Assembly: GCF_026196735.1 (NCBI RefSeq)
Contig: NZ_JAPHUF010000003.1
Coordinates: 1 to 64,000, forward strand
DNA from: Sulfurimonas sp.
Lineage (GTDB): Bacteria; Campylobacterota; Campylobacteria; Campylobacterales; Sulfurimonadaceae
Direction: 5' to 3'
Length of the DNA: 64,000 nt
The position numbers and the translations under genes are program-made. Shown one piece after another: positions 24,493 through 34,090 of this stretch (positions within the stretch are counted from its first letter, which is position 1; each line of letters opens with the position of its first letter). The notes below the pieces were generated by a model, which worked only from the letters and a program-made list of their open reading frames with translations, had not been told where the DNA came from and searched no databases.

Positions 24493-25995
24493 TTATTGCT
24501 GTCTTTTGTTAAATCCAGATGTTCCATGTTTATTATCTACATGTAAGTCTTTGGCATATGGTTTTAAGTAACTTGGAACCGCCCGTCCTTTTAACTTCAT
24601 CATATCCTCAAGCATCTCTTTTGCTACCATTTGGGCAGACAAATCTTTGATTTCACAAAGATATGTGAAAAGTAGTTCTCCAAGTCTCATAAGCGAGATT
24701 TTGTATGTTGAATCAGTTTGAGTGTAGGTCCATATGCTAAAGGCATAAAAATTTTCAAACACACTTTGCTGTTGCCAGATTAGCTTTACACTTTGCTTGA
24801 AATTACCGCTATTGTAAGTTAAATCCCAAAACCTTGAGAACCTTTTCATTATTTGAATATCATTAAAACTAAGCTGAGAATTTTTTAAAATATCATAAGG
24901 CGGGATGTCGCTGTAAACCATGCCAAATTCTATATCGTGCCTGTTTATATAGGTTCCTGAGAGTTTTTTCAGTATGCCTATTTGTATCTCACAACTGCTC
25001 AAAGAGACCAGTTCATCAAGATTTGCTCCAAAACTCTGCAGAGATTCCCCAGGAAGACCGACAATCAAATCAAGATGTATATGAGCTTCGGTTTCTTGTT
25101 CTAAAAACCTTATATTTTCTTTAATTTTATCAAGTTTTAGTTGCCTTGATATGTTGTTTGCTATTTCAAGGTTAAGTGTCTGTATCCCAATTTCGAGTTG
25201 AAGTGCGCCATGAGGAAATTGTGCGATTTTTTCTTTTATGGAGTCGGGAAAATGGTCGGGTATAACTTCAAAATGTGCAAAATAAGGAGGTTTTTTTGCC
25301 AAAAAGAAGTCCAAAAGTTTATTTGCAGTTTTCATATTTAGATTGAAAGTCCTGTCTATAAACTTGAAGTTTCTAGCACCTCTCATCCAAAGTACCTCAA
25401 ACTCTTTTAAAAGCTCATCAAGATTAAAGGCTCTAACTTTTTCATCCATTGAAGATAGACAAAATTCACACTCAAAAGGGCAGCCTCTGGAAGCTTCTAC
25501 ATAGAGATAGCGGTTTTTTATATCATCATCCGTATAGTATTTGTAGGGAAGTTTTACATTTTTCAATGAGGGCATACTCATTTTAATTATTTTATCTTGA
25601 GGCTTGTTATTGTTTAAAATATTTTTGCATAAGTTATAAAAAGCCAAATCTCCTTCACCCTGAATTATATAATCAGCACTCTTTAGATTTACACGAAAAG
25701 GTTCATGTGAGACCTCAGGACCGCCTAAGACAATTGTTGTCTCTGGAGAGACTTTTTTTATAATGTGAATAAGTTCACTTACCTCTGTCACATTCCATAT
25801 ATATACGCCTATACCTATAATATTTGGGGAATTCTTTAGTAGTTTTTCTGCTACAGACTGCAAGGCATCGTTTATACTAAACTCTATAATCTCTGCATCA
25901 TCTTGTAGCTCTTTTAAGTTCGCATATAAATACCTAAGTGCTATTGAAGTGTGTGTAAATCTTGAATTAAGTGTGGTTAAGATGATTTTTTGCAT
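24493..25995 (-). CDS. B12-binding-domain radical SAM protein
   Basis: A 500-residue class B-type radical SAM enzyme. The N-terminal 140 residues form a cobalamin-binding-like Rossmann domain (IGIGVYIWN, VLGGPEVSHEP, IIQGEGD). The radical SAM cluster motif is RGCPFECEFCLSS (CxxxCxxC). A DUF4080-type C-terminal region follows. The DxHxxG cobalamin ligand motif is not clear, so B12 use is uncertain. The reaction is unknown; family members modify tRNA, lipids or small molecules. It is transcribed alone, with a structured 155-nt gap upstream. Confidence 0.85.
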   Translation of the reverse strand: MQKIILTTLNSRFTHTSIALRYLYANLKELQDDAEIIEFSINDALQSVAEKLLKNSPNIIGIGVYIWNVTEVSELIHIIKKVSPETTIVLGGPEVSHEPFRVNLKSADYIIQGEGDLAFYNLCKNILNNNKPQDKIIKMSMPSLKNVKLPYKYYTDDDIKNRYLYVEASRGCPFECEFCLSSMDEKVRAFNLDELLKEFEVLWMRGARNFKFIDRTFNLNMKTANKLLDFFLAKKPPYFAHFEVIPDHFPDSIKEKIAQFPHGALQLEIGIQTLNLEIANNISRQLKLDKIKENIRFLEQETEAHIHLDLIVGLPGESLQSFGANLDELVSLSSCEIQIGILKKLSGTYINRHDIEFGMVYSDIPPYDILKNSQLSFNDIQIMKRFSRFWDLTYNSGNFKQSVKLIWQQQSVFENFYAFSIWTYTQTDSTYKISLMRLGELLFTYLCEIKDLSAQMVAKEMLEDMMKLKGRAVPSYLKPYAKDLHVDNKHGTSGFNKRQQ

Positions 25996-26011
25996 GGTGG
26001 AAGTTTAGCAT

Positions 26012-26113
26012 AATTATCCAGGCCAAAAAAAGGGGAAAGACCGGATAATTAAATAATTTATAGGAAGTATAAATCTCTACTTATGAAAGGGGGTTAAACA
26101 TAATCGAGATTTA
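26012..26113 (-). other. Two long inverted repeats in the gap between MCP and radical SAM genes
   Basis: AATTATCC (26012-26019) pairs with GGATAATT (26043-26050), extended by GG/CC across a bulge. TAAATCTC (26070-26077) pairs with GAGATTTA (26106-26113), with AAAGGGGGTTAAAC in its loop. The gap has no coding capacity. It may be a terminator, a 5' leader or a small RNA; sequence alone cannot decide. Confidence 0.4.
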
Positions 26114-26150
26114 AAATTATATTAAATATAAGCTAATAATAAGTAAATAG

Positions 26151-27578
26151 CTAAGCTTCTGCTATCATGTTATCAAGTTGTTTAAATAATTCGCTTGATG
26201 CATCTTCCATATTTTTAAAGTTATTTACAATTACTTCTACATTTTCACTTTTAAAAGTAGAGTTGTTTTCTATAAATTGCAAGTTATTAAATACAGAGCT
26301 GTGGACTTTTTGATGAGGAATATCAATAGCTTTATATGCTTCTGTATGCCCAAAATATTTTTTCCCATCAGTGATATACCATTTTCCAGTCTTACAGTGT
26401 GTATGATCGTTATATACATATGACTCTTTAGAGTCAATTATAGATGAGTATGCTTCGATTTTATAGAGTACAAGCTCTACTTTTATTGATGTTACCATAA
26501 GTCTATTTTGTATTTTTTGCGATATATCGGCTGAGTGTTCGGCTGATGAGTTTAATTGGGTAAATGTATTTTTAAATTCATTAATAATTTCATTTGAAGT
26601 TTGTGCTATTTCAGAAATATTGTCAGAATTAGTACGAATTTCATTTGACTCTTGTTGAAGTGTTGATATTGTAATCTCTATCTCATTTGTAGCTTTTGCA
26701 GTTCTCTCAGCTAGTTTTCTAACTTCATCAGCAACAACAGCAAAGCCCCTACCGTGTTCACCGGCTCTTGCTGCCTCAATAGCAGCATTTAGCGCAAGTA
26801 GGTTTGTCTGATCTGCAATATCTTTAATAAGCCCAACGATTACAGAAATTTCACTTGAACGATGTTCTAGACTTACTATAGCCTCATGAGAAGATGAGAT
26901 AAGCTCAACAAGAGTGTCGAATTTTTCACTTATATCTCTTACTTCTTCTAAACTTTTAGCTGATTGAGCAGCTGTTATTTTTGATACATCAGCAATGGTA
27001 TTTGAATCATTTTGAGCAAGTATGATGTCATTGTGAATAGTTTCAAAACCGCTACTGGCTCCATCACTAAGATTGTTGAGCTTTTGTGATAATTCGCCTT
27101 TAACTTTTGAGGAGTAGCCCTCAGCTATATAGCCCATAATTTCATTTAACTCTTTTGAAGTGCTATGGAAGCTGCCGTGTAATCCTGATGGGTATGTAAG
27201 TCTGTAGCTTTTGCCCACAGAAGCAGATTTTATGGATGTTTGCACATCTCTCATAAATGCTTCGAGCTGATCTAGTGCGTCGTTTAAGCTCCAGGCAAAA
27301 GATGATTCTATGGAGTTGTTATCTGGTATATATGTTACACGACCTTCTAGTTTTCCTTGCGCCACATCTTTTAAAACATTAATCATTGACTTGTATGTAG
27401 GAGATTTTATTTCATTTTCATTATCCGTTTGGATAAATATTGAAGCAAATAAAACTAAAAATAGTAAACCACTAAGAGCATAGTTTGAAGTAATTAGCCC
27501 GTAGATAGCTACAAGTAAAACTGTGATAAAAAGCATACTGCTTTGTCTATTTTTGAAGAGAGATGATAAATTCATCAT
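26151..27578 (-). CDS. Methyl-accepting chemotaxis-type receptor with CZB-like C-terminus
   Basis: A 475-residue chemoreceptor anchored by two short N-terminal helices (residues about 14-48) without a periplasmic sensor domain. A HAMP-like region and the signalling hairpin tip [39 protein letters not shown] (in parts) are intact. The C-terminal 120 residues resemble the CZB zinc-binding domain: CKTGKWY and HQKVH are present, but the first zinc His is replaced (KIEAY). The PAS protein gene immediately upstream overlaps it by 32 nt, the arrangement of the Campylobacter CetA/CetB energy-taxis pair, so it probably receives its signal from that protein. Confidence 0.88.
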   Translation of the reverse strand: MMNLSSLFKNRQSSMLFITVLLVAIYGLITSNYALSGLLFLVLFASIFIQTDNENEIKSPTYKSMINVLKDVAQGKLEGRVTYIPDNNSIESSFAWSLNDALDQLEAFMRDVQTSIKSASVGKSYRLTYPSGLHGSFHSTSKELNEIMGYIAEGYSSKVKGELSQKLNNLSDGASSGFETIHNDIILAQNDSNTIADVSKITAAQSAKSLEEVRDISEKFDTLVELISSSHEAIVSLEHRSSEISVIVGLIKDIADQTNLLALNAAIEAARAGEHGRGFAVVADEVRKLAERTAKATNEIEITISTLQQESNEIRTNSDNISEIAQTSNEIINEFKNTFTQLNSSAEHSADISQKIQNRLMVTSIKVELVLYKIEAYSSIIDSKESYVYNDHTHCKTGKWYITDGKKYFGHTEAYKAIDIPHQKVHSSVFNNLQFIENNSTFKSENVEVIVNNFKNMEDASSELFKQLDNMIAEA

Positions 27579-28032
27579 AGCTTACTCCTTTATCTTCTAG
27601 TATGTCTGTTAAAATTTTAAATGAGGCGTCAACTCCCTCGTTATTTTCAATTTCTACCATCTTTTTGTACAGAGGTATGATAGCTTCAAGTGCTTTTGGG
27701 TTAGGCTTTCTTCTAACTGAGTAGTAACCGATTATTTTGCCGTTGTTGTCAAAAGAAGGAGTTACATTTGTAAAGACCCAGTAGTGATTGTTATTTTTAG
27801 TTTTGTTAACAACATATGCAAAAACCTCTTCTTTTTTAGCAATCATGTCCCATAAATATCTAAAAACAGCTTTTGGCATATCAGGATGTCGTACAATGCT
27901 GTGAGGCTTACCAAGGAGCTCCTCCTCAGTATATTCTGCCATATCCATAAATATTTTGTTGCAGTAAGTAATTTTACCTTTTGTATCTGTTTTAGATACG
28001 ATGAAATCATTCTCAGCCATGTTTTTTAGCAT
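27547..28032 (-). CDS. PAS domain taxis sensor, CetB/Aer-like
   Basis: A 161-residue cytosolic protein with one PAS domain. The core reads [49 protein letters not shown] and YSVRRKPN, very like the FAD-binding PAS of Aer and CetB. It is likely to sense redox state and signal to the adjacent receptor. The ATG at 28032 is preferred to a TTG one codon before, with AAAGG 8 nt upstream. The C-terminal 50 residues are helical. Confidence 0.85.
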   Translation of the reverse strand: MLKNMAENDFIVSKTDTKGKITYCNKIFMDMAEYTEEELLGKPHSIVRHPDMPKAVFRYLWDMIAKKEEVFAYVVNKTKNNNHYWVFTNVTPSFDNNGKIIGYYSVRRKPNPKALEAIIPLYKKMVEIENNEGVDASFKILTDILEDKGVSYDEFIISLQK

Positions 28033-28166
28033 CAAAAATACCTTTCTCTATAATATTTTACATGTCCTTGAATTGTACCTAAATATTGTCAAAATATTGT
28101 CATATTTTTTGAAAATTTAAAACTTTTTAAAAAAAAAGTGAGTACGCTTCTTGTAACTAAATTCGC

Positions 28167-28172
28167 TATAAT
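28167..28172 (+). promoter_or_regulatory. -10 box of MFS gene, leaderless type
   Basis: GC-TATAAT ends 5 nt before the ATG at 28178, and there is no ribosome-binding site. Confidence 0.5.
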
Positions 28173-28177
28173 GGCGC

Positions 28178-29290
28178 ATGTCAATACTATTATCAATTTT
28201 TTATTTTTTTTACTTTTCAATCATCGGTGTATACATCATCTTCATGCCAAAAGTTTTGGCAATGGTCGGGTATTCTGCGAGTGAGATAGGTATCATCTTT
28301 GCCGCTGCTCCGCTGGTGCGTTTTTTAGTTCCTTTTGCTTTTATAAAGGGGTTAAAAATAAATATACATACATTTAACATGTCACTACTCATAATGTGTA
28401 TCAGCGCTATAGCTTTTTATTTCTCTTTAGACAATTTTTACAAGTTGCTTTTTTCAAATATAGGACTTGGAATAGGGCTTAGTTTGGTCTTGCCTTATGT
28501 TGAACTAATCTCTTTGAAGTACCTAGGTCAAGAGAGATACGGAAAGATTAGACTCTTTGGTTCGGTTGGTTTTATCTTGGTGGCACTTGTGTTGGTGAAA
28601 TTTTTGAGCTCACCGGAGATCGCACTTAATTATCTTTTAGTCTTAACTTTTACAACCTCTATAACAGCTTTTGTTATAGCCAGAAAAGCAGATGCAATTT
28701 TAGATAGAAGTGAAGACGCCCAAAATGATATAAATATATTGGCTGATTGGAAACTATGGGCTGGACTAACTCTTATGCAGGTTAGTTTTGGTTCTTTTTA
28801 CAACTTTTTTACCATCTATGAGACAGACCATGGTATCAGCTTGGATATGACAATATATCTTTGGACTTTTGGTGTTGTTGTCGAGATATTTATGCTCTTT
28901 TTTCAAGGAGCACTTCTTCGTAGAAATTTACTCCTAATACTTCAGTTTACTACTTTTGTTACTGCTATTAGATGGTATTTGCTTTTTTTGTTTCCAGAGA
29001 ATCTAGGAGTGCTGTTTTTTACCCAAACTATTCATGCGTTTAGTTTTGCACTTTTTCACTCTGCTGCTATTAGTTATCTGTACCATCTTTATAAACATAA
29101 ATCTTTGGCACAGCAGTTTTTCTCAGGTATAACTTACGGACTTGGGGCATTTATGGGAGCATTGATTGCAGGATATGTGTATGAGTTGTATCCAAAGTAC
29201 CTATTTTTAAGTGCGACATTTATCGCACTAATGTCATTTTACTCTCTGTACTTATGGGGTCAAAAGTTAAAAACAAAAGATGTTGTTTGA
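28178..29290 (+). CDS. MFS transporter, HcaT/LacY-like
   Basis: A 370-residue major facilitator with about 12 membrane helices in two halves. KYLGQERYGKIRLFGSVGFI is the signature of the HcaT-like group (MFS_1_like) of proton symporters. The substrate is unknown. The 3' end overlaps the convergent DUF481 gene by 31 nt. It has its own leaderless-type promoter. Confidence 0.88.
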   Translation: MSILLSIFYFFYFSIIGVYIIFMPKVLAMVGYSASEIGIIFAAAPLVRFLVPFAFIKGLKINIHTFNMSLLIMCISAIAFYFSLDNFYKLLFSNIGLGIGLSLVLPYVELISLKYLGQERYGKIRLFGSVGFILVALVLVKFLSSPEIALNYLLVLTFTTSITAFVIARKADAILDRSEDAQNDINILADWKLWAGLTLMQVSFGSFYNFFTIYETDHGISLDMTIYLWTFGVVVEIFMLFFQGALLRRNLLLILQFTTFVTAIRWYLLFLFPENLGVLFFTQTIHAFSFALFHSAAISYLYHLYKHKSLAQQFFSGITYGLGAFMGALIAGYVYELYPKYLFLSATFIALMSFYSLYLWGQKLKTKDVV

Positions 29291-30015
29291 ACAAAGTCTG
29301 ATTTTTCAACGCCTACAGGCGGTTTGGAATCTACATTCCATGAGGCATTAAATTTTAAGTACAACTCTTCAAAGATGTTGAGTTTTAGCTCAAGCTCACT
29401 AGATTGAACATAATCGCTAAAATCATTTGTTTTGGGTTGATAATACAGTGTACATGAAAATGATGCTTTATTGTTAAAGCCGATGCTGTAAGCAAGGTAT
29501 GAATTCAACCTTGTATTATCTTCTGCCGGGTCTATCAGTGGATTTGTATATCTTATGCCTTCATAAAAACCGCCAAAGCCTGCATAACCTTTGCCTTTTT
29601 CTTGGCTGTTAAATATTTTGTATCTTAAACCTGCTCCACCTAAAACTCTGCTTTTGATATTTCTAAAATCATCATTCTCAAGTTGTCCAAACAGCTCATA
29701 TCTTAGGTTTTCATTATCTGTTAGTGCATGTATATATCTGACATGTGAAAAAGCTTTGTTGGTGTCTTCTACTCCATTGGATTTGCCATACTCGCCGGAT
29801 AACTCTCCCCACATTACATAACTTGAGTTTTCATCGTAAGTTGCTCTTATGGATGCTTTATAGTTGTCTTTGTCTGTATTGCCTCTTTTAGTTTCAAGAC
29901 CTGCTTCGACTTCCGCAGATAGTCCGGGTTTTGCGCCTATCTCTACCGGAGCGATAGATACTAGAGCAAAAAGATACTGTGTTGTTATTAGTGTGATTAG
30001 TATTAGTAATTTCAT
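29260..30015 (-). CDS. DUF481-family outer-membrane beta-barrel protein
   Basis: A 251-residue protein with a signal peptide (MKLLILITLITTQYLFA) and alternating beta-strand sequence ending in aromatic FVFNF, typical of an outer-membrane barrel. The pattern GLETKRGNTDKDNYKASIRATY matches DUF481 (YdiY-like) proteins, whose function is unknown. It is adjacent to a second DUF481 gene on the same strand, 41 nt apart. Confidence 0.75.
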   Translation of the reverse strand: MKLLILITLITTQYLFALVSIAPVEIGAKPGLSAEVEAGLETKRGNTDKDNYKASIRATYDENSSYVMWGELSGEYGKSNGVEDTNKAFSHVRYIHALTDNENLRYELFGQLENDDFRNIKSRVLGGAGLRYKIFNSQEKGKGYAGFGGFYEGIRYTNPLIDPAEDNTRLNSYLAYSIGFNNKASFSCTLYYQPKTNDFSDYVQSSELELKLNIFEELYLKFNASWNVDSKPPVGVEKSDFVQTTSFVFNF

Positions 30016-30056
30016 GGTTGAAATCTTACCAATATATCACACAAAAAACAAGCTCA

Positions 30057-30935
30057 TTAGTAGTCTATGATTAGATTAAAAGTAAAAGTTTTGTCAGTGG
30101 AGGTTTTGCCGTCTGCCGGCTTATTTATGTAATCTACCTGATAACCGACACCTGCAGAGAATATATCTGATAGTTTGCTTGAAAGTGTGGTCTTTGAGTA
30201 AGCAAAATAATTATCCATATCTGAAAATTCTGCTCTGTAACTAAGTGTTTCATTGAACTTTAAATTATCAAAAATTTGCCAATCATATACAACTTTAGCT
30301 CTATATGATGCGTAGCTTTTAGTATCTCCGTCATTATTGCTTATGCTTCCGGCAGGGTATGGATATGTAACAGCATTGCCTAGTCCATCATGATATGTGT
30401 CTTCAATAGCATCCACGGAGTAAAGAACATTTCCTTCAAGAGAAAGTTTGTGATTTTTTTCTTGTATAGCCTTATATTTGGCACCTGGACCGGTATAAAG
30501 CTGGTATTCGTAACCGGAGAATTTATCTTCTTTGTATCCGACTAAATATACAAAAGCCAATCTTTTTGTAAACTTGTAGTTATAACTAAGCTCACTTAGC
30601 AATTTATTTTTATTTTCTAAATCATCTTCTGTACCATACTGCATAAGTAAAGATAGTTCAAGAGAATGTTTTCTCCAATTCTTTTTTATGCTTGCATCCA
30701 GATTTAGTGTCTCAGTGTTTGTATTACCTGAAGTAGTGATATATCCAAGCTCAGTATGTGTCACAAATCCTTTTTCGTCTGCATCTTTTGGCAGCTGAGC
30801 ATGCAGTTTTTTTAGACTCTCGTTTAGTGCTTTTATTTGTGCTTTTACATCATCCATTTCTTGTCTGATTTGCTCTTCATCCGCCGCCACAACAAGGGAG
30901 CTTACAAGTAAAGCACCAAGTATGATTTTCTTCAT
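30057..30935 (-). CDS. DUF481-family outer-membrane protein with N-terminal coiled coil
   Basis: A 292-residue exported protein. After the signal peptide (cut near VVAADEE) comes a short coiled coil (residues 20-50), then a beta barrel starting FVTHTELGYITTSGNTNTETL, a DUF481 signature, and ending FTFNLIIDY. It is probably an outer-membrane protein of unknown role. It follows the MscS gene by 9 nt, so channel and barrel are probably co-transcribed. Confidence 0.82.
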   Translation of the reverse strand: MKKIILGALLVSSLVVAADEEQIRQEMDDVKAQIKALNESLKKLHAQLPKDADEKGFVTHTELGYITTSGNTNTETLNLDASIKKNWRKHSLELSLLMQYGTEDDLENKNKLLSELSYNYKFTKRLAFVYLVGYKEDKFSGYEYQLYTGPGAKYKAIQEKNHKLSLEGNVLYSVDAIEDTYHDGLGNAVTYPYPAGSISNNDGDTKSYASYRAKVVYDWQIFDNLKFNETLSYRAEFSDMDNYFAYSKTTLSSKLSDIFSAGVGYQVDYINKPADGKTSTDKTFTFNLIIDY

Positions 30936-30944
30936 TTTTTTCCT

Positions 30945-31763
30945 TTAAGATTCCGTTTTATCTGTGTGAATATCCATCTGAGGGTAAGGGATTGAGATAC
31001 CTTTTTCATCAAATGTAAGTTTTACTTTTTCTAACATGTCAAAATGTACATCCCAGTAATCATCAGCTTTTACCCATGCACGAAATGTAAAGTTAACACT
31101 GCTATCGCCAAGTTCACCAACGGCAACAAGTGGAGCCGGTTCCTCTAGTATTCTCTCATCATCTTTTATGATTTGCATCAGAGTCTCTTTTGCAAGTTTA
31201 AGGTCATCATCATAGCCTATGCCAAAAACATGCTCAACACGACGCATTGTCCTTTGCGAAAAATTTGTTATATTTCCACCGATGATAGATGAGTTTGGAA
31301 CAATGATTATCCGTTTGTCAACGGGTTCTATGATAGTGGAGAAAAGGTTTACATCTTTTACTGTTCCGGTAGTTCCCGCAGCTTCTATAACATCTCCAAC
31401 TTTAAATGGGCGAAAAATGATTATTAAAACTGCTGCTCCTATGTTTGAGAGAGAATCTTTTAGTGCTAAACCAATGGCAAGTGAAGCAGCACCAAAAACA
31501 GCTAGAAAAGATGTTGTATTTATGCCCAAAGTATTTAATGAGGCCAAAATAACCATAATCAATAGTAAAAAGTAGATAATACTTTCTAAAAACTCTGCTA
31601 AAGTCTCATCAACTTTCGCTTTGTGCATAACTTTTTTTGAAAATTTTGTAATCTTTTTAACGAACAACTTTCCAATAAAGAAGATAATCAAAGCGGCTAT
31701 AATCTTTAAACCATACTCGCTTGTATATGTTATAGCCATGTCTGTATATTTCGAAAAGTCCAT
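30945..31763 (-). CDS. Small-conductance mechanosensitive channel (MscS family)
   Basis: A 272-residue MscS-type channel that opens on osmotic downshock. Three membrane helices precede the pore motif (AAVLIIIFRPFKVGDVIEAAGTTGTV, in two parts), followed by the beta domain with NSSIIGGNITNFSQR. The length is close to that of E. coli MscS (286). It is the first gene of a likely operon with a DUF481 protein. Confidence 0.95.
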   Translation of the reverse strand: MDFSKYTDMAITYTSEYGLKIIAALIIFFIGKLFVKKITKFSKKVMHKAKVDETLAEFLESIIYFLLLIMVILASLNTLGINTTSFLAVFGAASLAIGLALKDSLSNIGAAVLIIIFRPFKVGDVIEAAGTTGTVKDVNLFSTIIEPVDKRIIIVPNSSIIGGNITNFSQRTMRRVEHVFGIGYDDDLKLAKETLMQIIKDDERILEEPAPLVAVGELGDSSVNFTFRAWVKADDYWDVHFDMLEKVKLTFDEKGISIPYPQMDIHTDKTES

Positions 31764-31790
31764 TTTTAACCTTTTAGAAAATTTTTAAAA

Positions 31791-32135
31791 TTATACACCA
31801 AGCTGATTTATATCTAACTTGTCTTTAATCTTTTCTACATGTAAAATAAGAAAATGATACTCCGATAAGTGTTCTGAGTTTATTTTGTGAACAAGAGGTT
31901 TGTATTTTAGGTAAGTATTCCAAACTTTTTTAGCACTCTCTGCCCGACCTTTTTTTATAAGTTCAAAGCAGACAGCAGCATTGATAAAGCCTTTTAAAAG
32001 TTTAATCTCATCGGACTCTTCAAATCTTCTAGGAAACCAGATAGCTTCCAAGCTCTCATGTGCATCGTAAAATCTATCTTCATCTAGCTCTTGTATAAAA
32101 TCTTTTAGATGCTGCTTGTGTTGGCTAGAGCTCAT
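31791..32135 (-). CDS. DUF309 domain protein
   Basis: A 114-residue helical protein with the DUF309 signature FYDAHESLEAIWFPRR and LLKGFINAAVCFELIKKGR. Function unknown. It overlaps the rhodanese-like gene upstream by 11 nt. Confidence 0.8.
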   Translation of the reverse strand: MSSSQHKQHLKDFIQELDEDRFYDAHESLEAIWFPRRFEESDEIKLLKGFINAAVCFELIKKGRAESAKKVWNTYLKYKPLVHKINSEHLSEYHFLILHVEKIKDKLDINQLGV

Positions 32136-32439
32136 CGGTTACCATCATATTTTTTCTCCAATAACCTCTGCCGCCTTTTAAAGAGATGCAGACATGGTTT
32201 GGAAATTTTTCTCTATATTCATCAAGTCTGTTTAGTGTTGCTTTTCCGCTATCGCAGTAAAAAACAAAGACACTACCCTCTGGCTCGTTTTTTAGCTCGT
32301 AAGGGTTGTAGACTACAGTGTCAGCTTTTTCTATAGGAGATAAAATCGTGTCAACAAGTATGACCTTTATTCCATCTTCTTCAAGCTTTTTTTTGTTTTG
32401 TAAAAACTCTTTTTGAGTCCATTCTTTTGGGTACTTCAT
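32125..32439 (-). CDS. Rhodanese-like single-domain protein
   Basis: A 104-residue protein ending in a rhodanese-type fold: VFVFYCDSGKATLNRL contains the active-site loop Cys (CDSGKAT), and SLKGGRGYWR matches the usual L.GG...W segment. It could carry sulfur as a persulfide. The N-terminal strand is atypical. It is paired with the DUF309 gene. Confidence 0.65.
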   Translation of the reverse strand: MKYPKEWTQKEFLQNKKKLEEDGIKVILVDTILSPIEKADTVVYNPYELKNEPEGSVFVFYCDSGKATLNRLDEYREKFPNHVCISLKGGRGYWRKNMMVTDEL

Positions 32440-32474
32440 AACAATAATTATATAAGAAATTAATTAGCTTTGCT

Positions 32475-33215
32475 TTAAACTTTTTTAGACTTAAGCAAAA
32501 CTATACTTGAACTAAGAAGAGCACCAAAAAAGACTATGGTGTAACCCGTAGGCAAGTCAAAATAGTACGAAACAACTATAGCAACAATGCTAAAAAACCA
32601 CCCAAAATAAAAACTAGATAAAAGAGGTCTCTTTAACTCAAGTGATAAAGCAATAAAAGCGGGTGCTATAAGTAGTACAAAAACAACTAATACTCCGGCA
32701 AGCTGAACAGATGATGTCACAGTTAGAGCTAACAAAGAGAAAAACACTAACTCTTTTATAAAACCTGTTAGTTTTGGATAAATCTTGTAAAGCGCTAAAG
32801 CTATAAAGGCATAGATGATAGCACTTTTTGCAACATCCCAAGGCGGCGTAAAGAGTATGTCGCTTGCTAACAGAGACTTGAAATGTTCCATTCCCTCTGC
32901 AGAATGTGAAAGAACCATCATTATTCCACTTGCACCTAGTACATATAAAAGACCTATAAATGCTTCAAGTTTGATGTTTCTTTGTGAAGCAACAGCTATA
33001 AGCAGAGCACTCAAAAGAGCAAAGGCAAGCGTTAATAGATAAAAATACTCTTCATGAAAATAACCTAAACTAACCGCAGAGCCAAGCGCAGCAAATTGCG
33101 CAATGGCTAAGTCTGTAAAGATGATTCCTCTTTTTAAGATACCCATTCCAAACCAAGAGTGCATCATAACCAAGATAACAACTAACGCTATAGGAGTTAG
33201 CAGAATATCTATCAT
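32475..33215 (-). CDS. znuB: Zinc/manganese ABC transporter permease (ZnuB-like)
   Basis: A 246-residue permease of the ABC-3 family with about seven membrane helices. The motif FTDLAIAQFAALGSA matches ZnuB/MntB proteins. It overlaps the binding protein gene by 4 nt. No ATPase gene is adjacent on either side. Confidence 0.88.
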   Translation of the reverse strand: MIDILLTPIALVVILVMMHSWFGMGILKRGIIFTDLAIAQFAALGSAVSLGYFHEEYFYLLTLAFALLSALLIAVASQRNIKLEAFIGLLYVLGASGIMMVLSHSAEGMEHFKSLLASDILFTPPWDVAKSAIIYAFIALALYKIYPKLTGFIKELVFFSLLALTVTSSVQLAGVLVVFVLLIAPAFIALSLELKRPLLSSFYFGWFFSIVAIVVSYYFDLPTGYTIVFFGALLSSSIVLLKSKKV

Positions 33216-34081
33216 TTAATAGCTCCTGTTAGATACTCAAAAAGAGATATCAAGTCTTCTGTATTATCCAGTGACCCAATATCATGAGGCATTAATATAA
33301 CAGGAATATCTGTTTTTGACGAAATATATTCAGCCGTTTTTGTTGAGTGATAAACATCATGCAAGATACAGCAAGGCTTCTGCTCTTTTATAAGTTTTAT
33401 AAGACTTATAGTGTGTTTTGACGATGGTGGAATCCCAGGTAATGGTTCTATTGTAGCTATACTTTCTAATCCGTAAGATTTGTTAAAATAGGCTAGATTA
33501 TTATGAAACTGAATAACTTTCAAACCTTTTTTACTAAGCATTTTTTCATTCCACATGTCAATCTTTTTATTCCACATGTCAAAAAAATCTATATAGTTTT
33601 TTTCATAAAAGTCTTGGTTTTTTGCATCCATAGATATTAAATACTCTTTGATAACATTAGCCAAAATCAGAATATTTTTTGGATCAAGATGAAAGTGTGG
33701 ATTTCCATCAGGATGCAGGTCCCCTCCAGAGCGGTCAACACTTTGAGGCTTATCTATCATGGTCACATGGTTTGAGAGATTTAAAAATGTTGCGGCATTT
33801 ATGTTTGTTTTTGGGTTAGCTGCTCTTTTTATAAGCGGAGGCAACCAACCAATCTCTAGCTGTCCTCCATTCATTATCAAACCGTCGGCATTTCTGACTT
33901 TTGATATAAGAGATGGACGCGGAACCACAAAGTGTGGGTCCCAATTTCCTTTTGCAAGTACAACAGTCTCTACCTTATCAGCACCGATACTTTTTGTAAG
34001 AGCACCGATATATGGGTAACTTACTGCTATATTTAGGTTTGCAAAAAGTGTAAGCGGTAAAAGGAGTAGTAAAAATCTCAT
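33212..34081 (-). CDS. znuA: Periplasmic zinc-binding protein (ZnuA-like)
   Basis: A 289-residue cluster A-I solute-binding protein with a signal peptide (MRFLLLLLPLTLFA). Metal ligands are visible as His in NWDPHFV, HFHLDP, the later HNNL and the Asp in HDIGSLD. The His-rich acidic loop of many ZnuA proteins is reduced to GGDLHPDGNPHFH. Zinc is the likely metal because of the neighbours, a His-rich outer-membrane protein and a putative zinc chaperone. Confidence 0.88.
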   Translation of the reverse strand: MRFLLLLLPLTLFANLNIAVSYPYIGALTKSIGADKVETVVLAKGNWDPHFVVPRPSLISKVRNADGLIMNGGQLEIGWLPPLIKRAANPKTNINAATFLNLSNHVTMIDKPQSVDRSGGDLHPDGNPHFHLDPKNILILANVIKEYLISMDAKNQDFYEKNYIDFFDMWNKKIDMWNEKMLSKKGLKVIQFHNNLAYFNKSYGLESIATIEPLPGIPPSSKHTISLIKLIKEQKPCCILHDVYHSTKTAEYISSKTDIPVILMPHDIGSLDNTEDLISLFEYLTGAIK

Positions 34082-34090
34082 GCCATTCTC

